From contig NC_084665.1 of the NCBI RefSeq assembly GCF_028389875.1, positions 5,691,001-5,755,000 of the forward strand: DNA of 64,000 bases. Direction: 5' to 3'. Shown here in pieces: positions 50,501 to 64,000 of the stretch (positions within the stretch are counted from its first letter, which is position 1; each line of letters starts with the position of its first letter). Below the pieces are notes generated by a model that saw nothing but the letters and a program-made list of their open reading frames with translations, did no database searches and was not told where the DNA came from. A program made the translations under genes and the position numbers. The DNA is from Rhea pennata. Its lineage: Eukaryota > Chordata > Aves > Rheiformes > Rheidae.

Positions 50501-53500
50501 CAACAACAACAACAACAACAACAAAACCCTTTTAAAGCTAGTAAGTTGGACCATTACAAATTAATCCTGACTTTAATAACTGGTTAAAGACCCCTTCAGC
50601 TTTATAAGTAACAAAAAATATTAAAGCCTGTGATCACAGCGAGCTTTTCTCATTTCTCCTCTAACCATTTGTTATTTAATCCAATACTAGTAATCCAATT
50701 TGTCCATCAGACTTTTAAAGGGCAGAATGCAACTTCCTCAGCTTAGACACTTTTCAAAGTACAATATATTTTTCAAATGAATGCTGGATGTTTCATTTTT
50801 TTCCCCAACTGTTCCTAGCTCTAATGTATGAGGAAAAAAAGAACAAGATGAACATTGTTCGTACTGATTAAGTAAGAGCTCATTAAAGAGCTGTCAGTGC
50901 CGTACTTTGAATATGCATGAAGCATATAATCAGATCTAGTACCGTCACTAGAGGAGAATACGGTAAGTACAAAGGATTGATTTAATTACTTAGAGTGGGC
51001 TGCGGTGGTAAAGCAGTCTTGTTAGCGCAAAAAGAAAAGGAGGTTGTATTCTGGCACGGTTAGGGGAAAAAGGCAGTTTTAGCTTCTGCCACAATACCTA
51101 ATCTCAGGATAAAGCACTTTACATTGTAGCTTAAAATGAAGACTGTCAGTTTTCTAAAAAGCCCGGAATTCATCTCATCTTGTTTAACCTCACCTGGTTA
51201 ACTATCTAGCAGCACATATTTATTCTCTGGAACACACAATTACGGCTATACCTTTTTATCGTAGGGTTCAATTAATGACTTCTGAAAACAGTCTTCAAAC
51301 AGGGCTGGCCAGAGCTGCAAACATCACATGCATGCCGAACGCAGAGCAAGAGATTTGAAAAATGCAAACCCAGAAACTAAGACGGAGCTGTGAGTACGCC
51401 CGTCTTTACGGAGAAAGACAATACAGCCTTCACAGCCGTACTTCAGTCCTGGATATTCGCTGATGAGAATTTCTGGCAGGGATTCTCTAATTTCTTTTCC
51501 TTTTTGTTCCTCTTTTTTTTTTTTTTAATAAAATAAAAGGGGGGGGGGGACCGGCCGTGTTTTATTCCTCCTCGAGGAATGCTCTCACGTCAAGTCTCCG
51601 GGCCCTTTTTCCAGTGTCCTTGTCCGGCCCGAGGGCAGAGGGATGCGGGCTCAGCTCCCCTCCTCACTTGACATCGTCCGGCACCCTCCTCGCCGATTAG
51701 GAACGGTCCCAACCCCGAGCCGGGCAGAGCCCAAAGACGCCGCGACCCCCCTCCCCTGCACCTACCGCCTCCCGACCGCTGCCTCTTGGTACCGCACTAC
51801 AGCAGCTCCCGCAGCACAAAGTTTGGTGATTTTGTCCCTACAAGGCAGGCTTGTAACAACAGCCAAAAAAAAAAAAAAAAAAAAAAAAAAATCCATTCTT
51901 TCCTCCTGTGGTTAATCACACGTATTCAAATATGATCTTCGTGCTGGTTATTCAGCAATGACTTGAGCCAATTTTCATCTCCAATGCTCAAGAATTACAA
52001 GCCTGTTTATATGTTAGCCGTTTTTGAGAACAATACCAGCGACCAGCTTGTTTTAATGCCGAATGGCTTCCAGGCAGTCTTTTTTTAAAAAAAAATACCT
52101 TTCCCTTCACATTCTACAGGATTTACAAATGAATTTTTGTTTAAACTGTAAGCTAATTATTTGTTAAATATTTAAATAAGGAGTATTTTGACAAATAGCT
52201 ATTCTCTTCTTTTTTTTTCTTCCCCTGCTAAAAATACTTCCAAACCCACCTCGTGTGATCAGCTATCTATCAGTACATATATGTGCCATTAGATCCATTA
52301 TGTTTAAGCTCTCTGGGCAGCTAGTCATTAGATAAACCAAATATGGATTAACATAGTAAAACTGTACATTGCTAAGAAAACAAAGTGCTACAAAACACTG
52401 TGAATACCACTTAAAAGGAAGAAAAAGCAGCAACGTGCAGGGACAAGATTAGTTTACAGTGTAAATGGATGAACACAGTAACTTCTCTACACTTTATACT
52501 GTTGTAAATCTGTCAAGATAAGCCAATGGATTAATATTAAAAAAAGAAAAAATCCTTACATGTAAATGTATTTAGCTGTTGTGCAAAAATGACTTACAAC
52601 CTAAAGAAGATAAATAATAAAGGCTTTCTATCAGCATCCAAGCCCAGCCCTTTCAATGTGGCAAGAAATAACAGGTTCACAGAGAGCACTTTGTGCGCCC
52701 TCTTAGGCAGCAGTTGTTTTTAAATTTTATTTGCACTGTGTATACTGCGTGCCACGGTGTCAGGGTGAAACACAGAAAACTCCGCGTCTCCCCATTTACC
52801 TCCCCCGAACGACGTGAAAAACAACCTACTTAAGGCCGAGCCCATTCTTCACCCATTTGCTGCTGTTTACCCACAGTTTTAAAACAGAATAGAAGAAGCT
52901 TTCTTCACTCCGCACACTTGGGTGAAGAGGCCAGCGGGAGAACGCCAGCGCATGCGAACTACAGCGGGCGAATAATGGCCAAAACGGGCCAACTTCACTC
53001 TGCCCCTCTTCTGGAGGACGGTGCTCTTTGTTATTTGACAGAAGCTAGCTGGCCACCAAGAGCCAGACAGATGCCAGCAATTTCCAGCGATTTCACTGGA
53101 AGGTTTTTTGAAAGCGGACACCGCCGCGTTTATTTGCCCGCCAGAAGAAGTTGCAGGCATCCAACTGGGGCGACGAGTTTTTAGGGCTTTCTGGATTGGG
53201 AGCGACTGGGGCGTCTACCTGCGGGAGACTGTGATTGCCAAGTGAAGAGGAGTTCTAGGAGGTGTCCTGTCTTGTCTCGTAAGGACCGGGGAAAATTCAA
53301 CGGCGTGGAAGCTTCAGCTTAAAACTGGAAAAAAGAAGCACCTTCCCTCAAAGCCTCATCGTTTAGCAGCAGAACTCCTTGCCGCATGGCAACGTTGAGA
53401 CTAAGAGCTCAGCAAGAGCTACAGCCAGGTGGAATGGATGTATGGGAAGGCCAAGTGGTAAGAGTAAATACTGACACAAACAAACAAAAAACCCAAGAGG

Positions 53501-53610
53501 CAGGAATCAGATCCTCCTGCTTCAGGACATAAGCTAACTTTTAATTTTTAGAGGTTAAATGAAGCGTTCCCTGGGGACAGGTTACCATAAGCAGAATTTC
53601 TTTCACCTGC

Positions 53611-53690
53611 CTGGATTCAACCTGTCCCTCCAGCAGACAGTAAGAGTACTTATGGTTGAGACCACTGGGCCACGATAGCCATTACAGCTT
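53611..53690 (-). mobile_element. Possible tRNA-derived SINE head, degenerate
   Basis: On the minus strand there is an A-box match TGGCCCAGTGG, then about 40 bases later GGTTGAATCC, a B box (GGTTCGAATCC) with one base missing. Spacing fits a tRNA with a variable arm (Ser/Leu-like). No poly-A or LINE tail was recognised downstream, so family and 3' boundary are unknown; it could be an old tRNA pseudogene. Confidence 0.4.
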
Positions 53691-56600
53691 TAAGAGAAGG
53701 ACACACAAGAAAGGAAGAGAAGCAACACTGTATGTCTTAGCCGAGCGACCTCACATCACAAACAAAGCATAAGCGAAGGTCTCAAACCCTTTGAAATCAA
53801 CGGCAGACTTTCCACTGCTTTTAACAGTCTTCTGATCTCGCTCAGTGTGAACAGTTAATGCCCAAATAAGCTATAATTTTTAAGGCAAATTACTAAATTT
53901 AACAAATACATAATAGAAAAGCCTACGTTCACAACAGATACTCTTCATAAAGAATAGGACACCAGCTGTATCTCAAAAGGCATCCAACTCAGTCGAAAGC
54001 TGTGGTGGATTTTTTTAAACAGCTAGTGATCTGGGGCCTAACAGTTTCTAGGTGAAACTGAGGCACCCTAGAAGAGACCAATTTTCTGAAAAACCCACCT
54101 CTTTCCAGGTATCTCACAATACAAGCTCCTGTGCAGGAGTTACTCCTAAAAGCCTACGCTGGACAGGCAGGATGGACTTCATCAGACCTAACTTGAGGGA
54201 TCTAATACTCCTCTGTACCTCAGCCGGTCCCCTCAGCTCCATTGCTTGCCTGCAGGAAGGAGTTTTTCACAAAGTTGTTATTTTGGATGGCTGGGAGGAA
54301 TCTCCCTCTGCGGGGGGTGGGGGATGGCGGTCAGTTTTGCCCCAGGGCTATGCAGTCAGCTTTCTAACACACACAGCTGGTGGAGCTGAGTCCCACCTGG
54401 AGCCTCAGTTGCTCTTACTGAAGCAGGTCCCGTGAGGATAGGAGTAGAGAGCAATTAAACTAAACTAAACTTTCAAAAAACTGTATCCTCACTTTCAGAG
54501 GACAACCCAAGACTTCAGCTGAAAATGTCAGTTTGGCTTAAAATAACTCTACAATGGTCCAAGTGTCCAAAGAGAAACTGCAGTAGGCACCTCAGTATGA
54601 ATACATGGGCAGCTTCACTTCGAACTTCACGCTCCCTTCCAGATTTACCATAGCCAGCTTTCTTCCAGAAAACGTTTTCCTTTCACTGAGCAAAGACCTC
54701 CTTAATTATTAAAAAAAAACAAACAAACAAACAAAAAAAAAACGCTAAAAACAAATAAGAACAGCCAACAACAGATAAACAGGATGGCATTCTTGCTTAG
54801 ATGACACTACAGAAGACCTAGCTATCAGATGAAGCCCTAATACAATTCTCCTAGCCTGAACTGATGGCCAAATGCTTAAGGAACATTGGAAAGGCAAATT
54901 CATGGCCAATAACTCAGTGTCTGAGAGTGGTTCTGTAGGAGACATTGATGTCCACACAATAAAGTCTCATAACGGTAGGTAACGACCACCAAGAATCTGC
55001 CACGCAGCGTTGCACTACGGCGCACTGACCATTTCAGCCCCCCAAAAGTACTGTAACCCTAACAAAACGGAGTCGCTGCCAAGTGAACTCCTTTATCATA
55101 AGAACATATGAAAGTAGCTTACTACCAAGCAGGAAACATTTAAGTTCTTTGGTTTCTGAAACATCATAAACCAGGCAGCGTATTTAAAATTTGGAGAGCT
55201 GTGTAAACAGAACTTCACGGCTCTGACCACATCTCAGAGTGTCTTAGGATTTACTCTGCTTGGAACAGGACTGGCTCGCAGCAAGACAAACATCTGTGGG
55301 CTGCAGTCTTGGCAACCTCGATTATCACAGGACTGAAGCTTTAATGAAAGACAAACTGCCTGAAAAGTGATGATTTTCTTGGAGTATGTACTCTGCTATT
55401 TTACACTACAAGTCAACACAGTGACCACTAGAAAATAATAAATATCCCACCTTTAGGACAGCATCTGCACAAATCTCATAGCACTGAGCAGGGCTTGCAC
55501 TGCTAGAACCAGCACATGTCCTTGATCACCTGATGGAATTGCTAGTACCCATATTTTCCAGCGTAGCACAATTTCAGAAGACACATGGGCTTGGAGAATG
55601 GATGCACCAGACCTTTGCTAGCAGCACAGGAAACAGGTGCCTTTAACTGATACACTTGAGTACCTGAAGCTACAGAAAAACAGTAGTTCATGCTTGGAAA
55701 TTCACCAAGAGCAGGAGACCATCTAGGAGGTCAACTGTGTTGCTTGCAGGTTGAAAAGTAGATGCTTTCTTAAAAGTGACAGTAATTTCTCTACTGCTCC
55801 TGACTGCTCCTCAGAGCAGTTCATGCCCCACTTGCTTGCTTATATGTGAAGTGAAGGCTGACTAAGATGCTGAGAGAAGGCTTACTAAGACGCTGAACTG
55901 AGGGGAAAGTAAACCTTTGTCTTTGGGTCGTGCTCTGGTAGGAGACATATTATCTCATTTTTACCAAATGTTGTCTTATTTCCTTCAGAACATCGTCTCT
56001 TGGGGCGGGGAAGGGATGGTGGATAGTGAGAAATGACCTGTTCAATGGACAGTGCTGAATTTAACACGGACAACCGCCTGAAGTGAGGTGATGGCTGGTA
56101 TTGAATGTCACCTGGTATTGGTGTTAATGAAGATGACTGCTCTTACCGGTGGTTGACAGACTTGTGCTTCTGGCATCAAAAACTTCCCTGAACTAAATGG
56201 GCAAGTTCAGTTAGGTTCAGGTGTCCTGGGGCCCCACAGTTTCTAGTGCTGACAGCAAAGTGTTTTTGGTGGTGTGAAGGAGAACCCCCCCCCCAAAAAA
56301 AAAAAAAAAAGTAACAAAACAAAACAAACAAGGCTTTCTATAGACTGAAGTGGCATCTCAGGCAGGGAGTCCTAGGGTATCCAAAGTGCCTTTCTCTTTA
56401 CAATCAGGCATTAGAGAAAGCTAACTCCCAGGCAGGAAGCCAAAGACCGTGCCTACCACATGAAAGATCGTTTATAATGCAATACCACAAAGAAAGATGG
56501 AAATCAGTTAAAAGAAGCAAGTGTCTGTTGGGTCTTGCAAGACTTTTGGAAGGCTTGCAAGTCTATTCATAGTGCCTAGGGCACTCCCAGAGTGGCCTCC

Positions 56601-59600
56601 TGCTACACGGACAACATTGGGTTAAGATTCACTTCTCCAAACTGGCTTCAAGCACTTTGTTGACAGGTTCTTTTAAGACAATGATGAGTCTATAGCCAGC
56701 GAAGTACATGGAGAAGAGGCCTACTTATCTTTCTGTCCTTAGGCAGCCAATGGCAATTCTGTGTTACTTTAAGAAAATGTAAATATTGCTATTTTAGCTG
56801 CTGTGTTTCTTTAACAATTTAATGCACTTGTTCTGGGAAGGTTAAACAAGCATGCTGCCTGCTTCTGGTCTCAAAAGAGTCTCCTCCTGGGAACTTCTGC
56901 CTACAAATATAGACATTAAGACTGAAGACACGTGAATTAGAGAGTAAGAACAGTGTACTCCGGATGCTGACATGGTATATTTACTCAATGGGAGCTCTTC
57001 AGCTGTAGAAATGCTGGACATTCAGAAAGGTGTGACAGGCTGATCTTCCTTTACCAAAAAAAGTGAGCTAAGATTGCCTCACAAGAACTTCTAAAAGGGG
57101 AGTTAGAGACCAGAGAGGAATGAGTTTACCAGTAAGAGACTCTGTGGAGCCAGCATGACAGATGAGAAACAGGAGAAAGGCTGACAAGCCTCAAGAGCTC
57201 AAGAAGTTCTCAACGGTTCAAAAATACGTAACTGGTGACTACAAAAATAGTACTTGTACAGAAATTAATGTATGAAAGGGACAGATCTGGACCCTTATGA
57301 CTCATTTCAGTAAATCAGCTTACTAGCTTGCCAATTCATTTGCAATAACGAGTTTTAATGAATGGCTTTGTGCAGTTTGTCTACAATTTTAGTAGGCGTT
57401 TCTACAGAGCTCTGTGGGCTTCAGTGTGATAAAGTCGGCCAGGTTACACTTACAGGTGACATGCAAGCCTGGTTACCATACTGTAAACCAGGCCCAGACC
57501 ATAACATGGTCACACTTCATTCATCCAGAGAGATTTGGTGGTTGCCAAAACTCACATGATCTCATCCTTGGAGCAATTCAACATACCTAAACCCATGAGA
57601 GAGAAGCATCTCATGAAGCATTTGATAATATTGCTCAGTTTCAAAAACGTAGCATCTACTGATGCATAGTTCTGTGAAATGTTATGAAGTTACACTAAAA
57701 ATCACTGATCATCTTCTTGTTTTTAAATGTCAAAACCCTTTCTTCTGTCCCACACTATTTGCTATTAGTGGTTTACTGCATTTACTTCCCTGTCCAGCTA
57801 CAACGGTCTGCTTATATGTATGCACAAAGATCTAGGCATGTTCTGCTTATGTTTCCCCAAGCAAAGAGCCACAGCTACACTCCTCCTAAGGAGATGACAA
57901 GGCAGAGCTGGCCCAGCCGCACAGGTGAGTTTGAATAAGAAGAAGAGTTAGTGGAGGGAAGCATATTTTGAATACAGAAGTAAACAAAAGTACCAAAGGC
58001 ACTTTTGGTACTAAGGCAAATACACGAGCGTATCCTTTCCTGCTGATTGCCAGGACAGCCACAAAAACCATTTTTAAACAGAGCCCCTCTCTCACGCAGA
58101 ACTGAACTGCTGACTACAAACGTGCATTTACTTCAATTTTATTTAAAAGACAAAACTTGTTTAAGAGAGTATGACACCTCCTCCTACCTTAGCTGTCCCT
58201 CCCCAAGCACAGATTTGTATTATGGACTGACAGACTCGACTAAGAAGCATTCGAGACAGAATAATGCAGACTGGTAAATGCAGCTTGGTAATCAAGTTTG
58301 TGAAAGCGTAGGGCATATGAGGGATTTATTTTTGATAGTGAATCTATACCCATCCACGTCAGCTAGTGCCCATTGAGAAGCAGAACACTCCAAGTTATTA
58401 ATACAGCTAAAGGCGGTAGAAAAGAGATCAATGACAAAAATCACCTGGTTTAAAAAAAAAAAGAAAAAAAAGTAAAAGGTGTTACATTAAAAGGGCTTTT
58501 ACTTTGCATGCAAAACAATATGGAGAAACCTGTATTTTAGCACTTGCACTTAACAAGCACTCCAAAGTATGCCAGGATGAGAACAGAAACCCATCCTTTC
58601 TAATAATCTTGTGACAAAAGCTAAAAGACATCATCCTATTAACTAGTGATCTCAACTGCTAATGCAGAGTACTTCCTGGTGCCTTTTATGTAGAATGCTG
58701 CTATTAAAAAACCACTAAACATTCACTGCGAACAACACAGAATCATTCATCTTTTATCAGCATCTCTTGTTAGAAGAGTATGAGAGGGGCTGGAGGTGTC
58801 ATTGATATTATAGAGTGGAAATTAATCAGAAATTTTTCTCATATTTTCCTCATCACACTAATTTACTTTTGTACAAATTTCCCCCTGCTAAAAAGTTCAT
58901 ACCCAGCCCCCTGTTGTACGCTTTTAAGTTGAGAATATTCAACGAGTGCGTCAACTGAAAGGCACCAGGTCCTAACACAAAAAGCATTCGAAATTCTCAT
59001 TTAGTTGTCTTTATTTTGCTAGCGCCATGTGGTCCTTGAAGATGTAGAAAACATGGGAAGCCGAGTAAAGATCAGAGCAAGCTCATTAGCATTCTGACAA
59101 AATTGGAGTGGTGGAGATGTATAGTTTGCCTAGTTTGTCGTTTTGAAAGCTACCGGTGGTAAGCTCTCTATCGCATTGTGCTTTTGTCTTTTTTGGGGGT
59201 TTTCAACGCAGCGGGGTGTTTGTTAGCCTGCGTTTGCACAGTGCATTGTGGGAACCTTTCCTGCACATTCAGCCCATATAGTATCATTCGAGTTCAAGTC
59301 AAAAAGTTTTTTTTTTTCCCCCTCCCCTATTTATTTAATAATAACCTATCCTAGTGCATAAGCCTCGCCTGGCTGTCAAAACCCATCCTGCTGGACACCT
59401 GCGTTACAAAGTTAAAAAAAAAAGAAAAGAAAAAAAGGCATAATAAAAATAAAATTAACACCGAGTTGCATTTAAAAATAAAACCTTTTAAACGTGTTGC
59501 TAGTTTCCTTCAAAGGACAAGATAAGAAGAAATTAATTTAAATTCTACTGTTTACAATAAACTAGAAATGAATTTGAGACAGATCCAGTCGATTAGAATT

Positions 59601-62600
59601 CAAAAGAGACTCTGTCACTGCCTAAGATCCCAATTCTATTTCAGAGACTCTTGAAGGAAAGATTGGTTTATGCTCCAGAATTATGTAAATAATGAATTAC
59701 CTCTTAGAAGACCTAAAGAAGTTATTACTCTGGTCATTTGAATTTTTTTTTTTTTTTAACACAAGGCTCACTTTGAAGGGCTAAAAGGGCTACATTAATG
59801 CTGCTATTCGACATGAACGTTTCCAAGTTGCAATGAAATGGATAAAGGTCTTTTTGGATGAATTTATCTGCTAAATCCTTGTGGTTGCCCTCCTATCTCG
59901 GATGATGACCCAAAAGAATGTCAACAGCTCATTTCCCAGGAAGCGGGAAGGAGTCACTACGCAAGCCATAATCTGCACGTTCGCAAAGCCCCATTTCAAA
60001 CATTACGTTTCACAAGCTGTTTAAAGAGATTTTTTTTCTCTCATCTCGACTATCCTAACAGTGCTTTGGACATCAGTGCTTCTGGAACGACAGCTCTAAC
60101 AAAGTTGAAACACGACTTCCGTGCATGGCTCCACGTTCTGATTTTTACGCAGGGTATTTGCATGTATTGTATATACACACGCACATATGCACATACACAC
60201 AAAACACAATACGGGAGTGCTTGCATACTCACAAACGCTTCCAATTCACCTTGCAAAATGCTGGCCGCCATGTAGAAGTGGCAAGTAAATAATAAAAATT
60301 AAAAATGTATTAAGTCACCCCTAATTCACTCATTGTATTTTTTTTAGTATAATTGGTGTCAAACTGCAATAATTGCAAATATCCTTTTGAACAGTAGAAT
60401 AAAACGCCATTTGAAGTGAGTTGCAATGGTCTAGGGACTGATACAGTAAATTTTACAATGGAGTGTGGATTAAAGATTTATTTACTTAGCGATGAAGAAA
60501 GGATAAACAAATATTAAGAGGAAGATCCACTTTATACAAAACCTTCAAAATTGTTTTTCCTTGTTATGTGCTTGGATGGCATCCAAACAGTTTGTCCAAA
60601 TAGCATTAGAGCTGCGGCAAGCCTCTTCTTACCCGGAAAACAAACGGCCAGGCCAAGGGGAAAGCGCTGGGCTTTAGGAACAACAAAAGGACGAGCAGGG
60701 AAGTTCCTCGGGACAGAAACAGCTGAAAACCCTGCGTCGCTCTGACAGCGCGCACTGACAGAGCTGCATTTGTCTGTCACATTTAATTTCTAAATTCATT
60801 CTGCGCCCTTAGGAAATACAGCGGGTTTCATCAGGGAAGGGGGAGGTTGCAATGTTCAAGCTATATATGCAGACCCCTATACCCCCCCCACCCCGCTCAA
60901 CCCAAAGCCCAGCCCTCAGAGTTAAATAGCAGAGTCGTTATTTTAAGATCAACAAAATTTAGGCTTTTGCCAGCTTCAAGGTTCCCCCATTGTTTCCAAT
61001 CTGCTTTTAAACACTTACTTCCAAATAACCTGAAGACTGTTCTACGCGCTACAGTAAGGACGACCGAGTTATTTTCTATACTTTGCAACGTGCTTATAGC
61101 TGCAAAATTATTTATCTCCTTCACTGCATTCCGCTAGGAAAGTTTCGTCAGTAGGAATCGTCTGGACCAGCCATATCAAATTAGAGGGCAGTCAGGAGTG
61201 TCTAAGTCCAGCTTTAAAACAAACATCATAACAATTACTTAGCCATATGGAAAATAGGGTATGTCTTTCCTGAAAGCTTTTATACATTTTCTATCTCAAA
61301 TTTCAACTTCATTAGAAACTATTTCTGACTAGCAAGCTGCAAGATTGCTAAATATCTGACTGTGAACTCACCATGAAGACGGAGACTCTTTTTAATGGCA
61401 GAACTTTTCCCAGATGCAAATGAACAATAATCTAATTTCGAGAGTAAATTAACTGAAGGATTCCTTTCCGTATGTTCCAAAGTTCCCCGCCATTAAGTGG
61501 CAGCCGAAACTTATGTAACGCACGCACCCACACGCACCCGTACCCCCACACGCCTGCCGCGGCAGCACCCCCACCAGCGCCAACCTGCGTCTGCAGAAGA
61601 GCTCCCATTGTGCTTATGTTTAGGTTCCTACGACTTAAAGGCCAGATGTTTCACAAATGACCAACAATTGGAGGTTAGAATAAATTAATGACTGATTTCT
61701 GAGCTTTGATGGAATTAAGCATACTTCTTTTCTCAACGTGCCATGTGAATGTTCCCCCGTTAAACTTTTTTTTTTTTTTTTTTTTTTTTGACAAGTGAGG
61801 CCACCCGGCAGAAAGCAACTGATGCAAAACCCAGGAGTAATCCCTCTGTTTAGTTCAACACTGTGGTTAGCCTTAACACTGCCTCTATTATCCAATGGAT
61901 TTAGAGAAACTTTCATTTATTTGTTGGCCTCAGTCTTCAACTTTGTTGCCTCCTTTAAAGACCTCAAGGCCCATTGCTATGTAAATACATTTGCATACAG
62001 TCACAAAGCCGCGTCCTGGGCCGCTGATTAAACTTGCACAACTAGATAGCTGCAGCGCGCAGGTTTGTGAGCTCCGCACAAGCCCTTGCACAAGCACGGG
62101 CGAGCGAAGGAAGCCCGCGCCAGCTCTCGCTACGCGAACGCCCGACGGAGCCAGGGACGCTGCTGCCCGTCGCACACCATGTTACAACACCGGGGTGATG
62201 CGAGATTTGTAAGGGACAAAAAAAAAAAAAAACTTCCTCATTTAGGCGCTGTTAACATCAGCATGTGATCTGTCCTAAAACATCACCTTCTTTCCTGCTC
62301 TGCTCCTCTTGCAGAGGGACGACCGAATATCCCCACCGCAGAAGTGAGGATTCACAGCTAGCGGTTTTTCCCTTGTTTTTTCTCACTGCCTCTGTTCATG
62401 AAGAGTAGCTGCAGTATAATGTATTGTTCCGTACCACGCACAACGCAGCCTTCTCGCGGCCCATTCAAACATAAAGCTTTGCACCCAGCAATTCTATCCC
62501 GAAACAGCACCGGCATTAATCCCCGCAATTACAACCCGCAGCAAACGCGGGTGGGCAGCCAGCGCCGTCTCCCCATCCCCACGTCCAAAACACCCGTACC

Positions 62601-62765
62601 TTGAAGGTTTATGTTCGGTAAGAGGGGCGTGAGGGACTTCAAGCGCGTACAAAGAACTGGTTTTATAACTTCTGGCGACTGATGACTGTGGGTCAGGAAT
62701 TGCAACTTAATATATTGTTCTGGTGTATATTTAAGGACCTAGCACCTTCCTCAGGAGCTCAGCGA

Positions 62766-62920
62766 AGGTGGCACAGGATTGAATCAGCCAACTCGTGGAA
62801 GTCCAGAATTGGTTGGGTTTGAGTTTTTGGGTTGGGGTTTTTCGGGGGTTTTTTTGTTTGTTTGTTTGGTTGGTTGGTTGGTTGGTTTTGTCTTGAGTTT
62901 TACATCTCCAGAGTGAAATA
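62766..62920 (+). repeat. Direct duplication, copy 1
   Basis: Starts AGGTGGCACAGGATTGAATC, continues through a T/G-rich (TTTG)n(GTTG)n section and ends CCAGAGTGAAATA. A nearly identical copy lies about 1.06 kb to the right; the two differ by one G and by roughly one GGTT unit. Confidence 0.95.
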
Positions 62921-63822
62921 TGCCTTCTCTTGCATAGGAACTCCTTTTTTTTAATATAGTCTAAAACAATTTGAATACATAACTTCTAAAAAACATATTG
63001 TAGCATTTCTCAAGTCCACTACTATTTTAAAAAGTGAAGCAAATATATATAAGTATCAAACTCAATCACATATGAAAAAATACCACCTACTAGAAGCTGA
63101 CTTGTGTAACTGGAAACATGCTAATGAAGGCACCAGCATAATTCATAAAACAAGTCTGATTTACAATTTATCTTCCTTATTACCGAGAGCATATGTGAAG
63201 TCTCTGCTGCCCCATGTAAATACTATACACAAAACCCGATTTCTCTCCTTGGACTAAGCACATCAATGCAAAAGCAAATGAACTACCAAAGTGCCCTAAT
63301 TAACAATTTTGCAAGTGAATGCAGACATCAGTGCCGCATGCAGCCATTACAGTCCATTCCAGGCCATATCTGTTTCTGTTAACATTTCAATAGACCAATT
63401 AAATGACCTTTCCCCCCCTCAAACTCAATTAAGCTATTTGAACATCAATTGATAACTTACCATGTATTTATGCAAAACGTGCAAGCAAGAGATTCATTTT
63501 TCAATCCTAATGATGTTTCTAAGAAGAGAAAAACTCTGGTAACTCTACTGTAGGGGTATTCCCCATGGATGGGGCCACAGGCTGGATCCCCCCAAGGAGC
63601 CAGTGGCCACCTTGGCACTGGGGTGGGCAGGTGGAGAAGGCAGGTGTGAGGCACATCTTCTCCCATGCCATTTGGTCTCTACCCTGCAGTGCTGGGCCAC
63701 CTTGTGAGCCCCACTCCACCTGCCCCCCCCCCCAAAAAAAAATAAAAGAAAAAACATGAAGATAGCCATCTCCTTCGGCTTTCTGGAGTATCACATCACC
63801 GGGTCATGGCCAGCAGGCTGGG

Positions 63823-63981
63823 AGGTGGCACAGGATTGAATCAGCCAACTCGTGGAAGTCCAGAATTGGTTGGGTTTGAGTTTTTGGGTTGGGGTTTTTC
63901 GGGGTTTTTTTGTTTGTTTGTTTGGTTGGTTGGTTGGTTGGTTGGTTGTTGTCTTGAGTTTTACATCTCCAGAGTGAAATA
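63823..63981 (+). repeat. Direct duplication, copy 2
   Basis: Second copy of the 62766-62920 segment, 159 bp because of an extra GGTT-type unit. Flanking sequences on both sides differ from copy 1. It has no TG...CA ends or target-site duplication, so it is not an LTR pair. The intervening 902 bp is unique. Confidence 0.95.
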
Positions 63982-64000
63982 GCTAAGGGGTGCCACCATG

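Larger units (their letters stand above)
47541..64000 (-). other. EHBP1: EHBP1 intron, 5' boundary beyond the window
   Basis: No minus-strand exon matching the expected preceding bMERB segment was found, so this stretch appears to be one intron of more than 16 kb. GC-rich patches lie at 47.73-47.90 and 48.34-48.90 kb; the rest is AT-rich unique sequence. It also holds a (CAA)n run near 50498-50525, poly-A at 51865-51891, poly-T near 61768-61790, a possible tRNA-derived SINE at 53.6 kb, and a direct duplication at 62.8/63.8 kb. Confidence 0.7.

Noticed and set aside
62766-63981. LTR retrotransposon with paired LTRs
   Set aside because: The repeats lack TG/CA ends, primer-binding site, polypurine tract and target-site duplication, and the interior encodes nothing.

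Overview
The window is vertebrate nuclear DNA, most likely from a bird. The evidence is sauropsid/avian-style repeats (a CR1 3' tail joined to a tRNA-derived head), low repeat density, very compact GC-rich introns, and two recognisable vertebrate genes in conserved order. No bacterial, phage or CRISPR features are present. The species cannot be named from the sequence; a turtle or crocodilian is a weaker alternative.

Two protein-coding genes are supported, both on the minus strand and head to tail. EHBP1 (EH domain-binding protein 1) enters from the right and only its last four coding exons lie in the window: 47441-47540, 46238-46311, 40224-40338 and 40008-40098. They encode the C-terminal part of the bMERB Rab-binding domain and a CVLQ CaaX box. 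OTX1 follows 3.5 kb downstream: coding exons 36383-36479, 35902-36053 and 35017-35820, giving a complete 350-residue K50 (bicoid-class) homeodomain protein with histidine tracts and OTX-tail repeats. The EHBP1-OTX1 order matches the arrangement known from human 2p15. EHBP1 works in Rab8/10-linked endosomal recycling and OTX1 is a forebrain/sense-organ transcription factor. They are not functionally related, but OTX1 control elements plausibly sit inside EHBP1 introns.

Layout: 1-26 kb is the non-coding flank downstream of OTX1, mostly AT-rich and unique, with a few GC-rich patches, a MIR-like SINE relic (12.6 kb) and a tRNA-Val/CR1 composite SINE (22.8-23.0 kb). 26-31.9 kb is a chain of CpG-island-like blocks without a convincing gene, plus microsatellites. 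32-32.95 kb is an AT-rich island with bicoid-type sites. 33-38.1 kb is the OTX1 gene in one long CpG-rich domain. 38.2-38.74 kb is a 545-bp almost pure pyrimidine tract. 39.2-47.5 kb holds the EHBP1 3' end, its terminal exons and their introns. 47.5-64 kb is the larger upstream EHBP1 intron, containing candidate regulatory motifs, a possible tRNA-derived SINE and, at the right edge, a duplicated ~155-bp segment.

Most long open frames in GC-rich sequence here are chance frames, microsatellite translations or shadows of OTX1, and are not annotated as genes. Splice coordinates were read by eye from GT/AG signals, reading-frame continuity and family knowledge.
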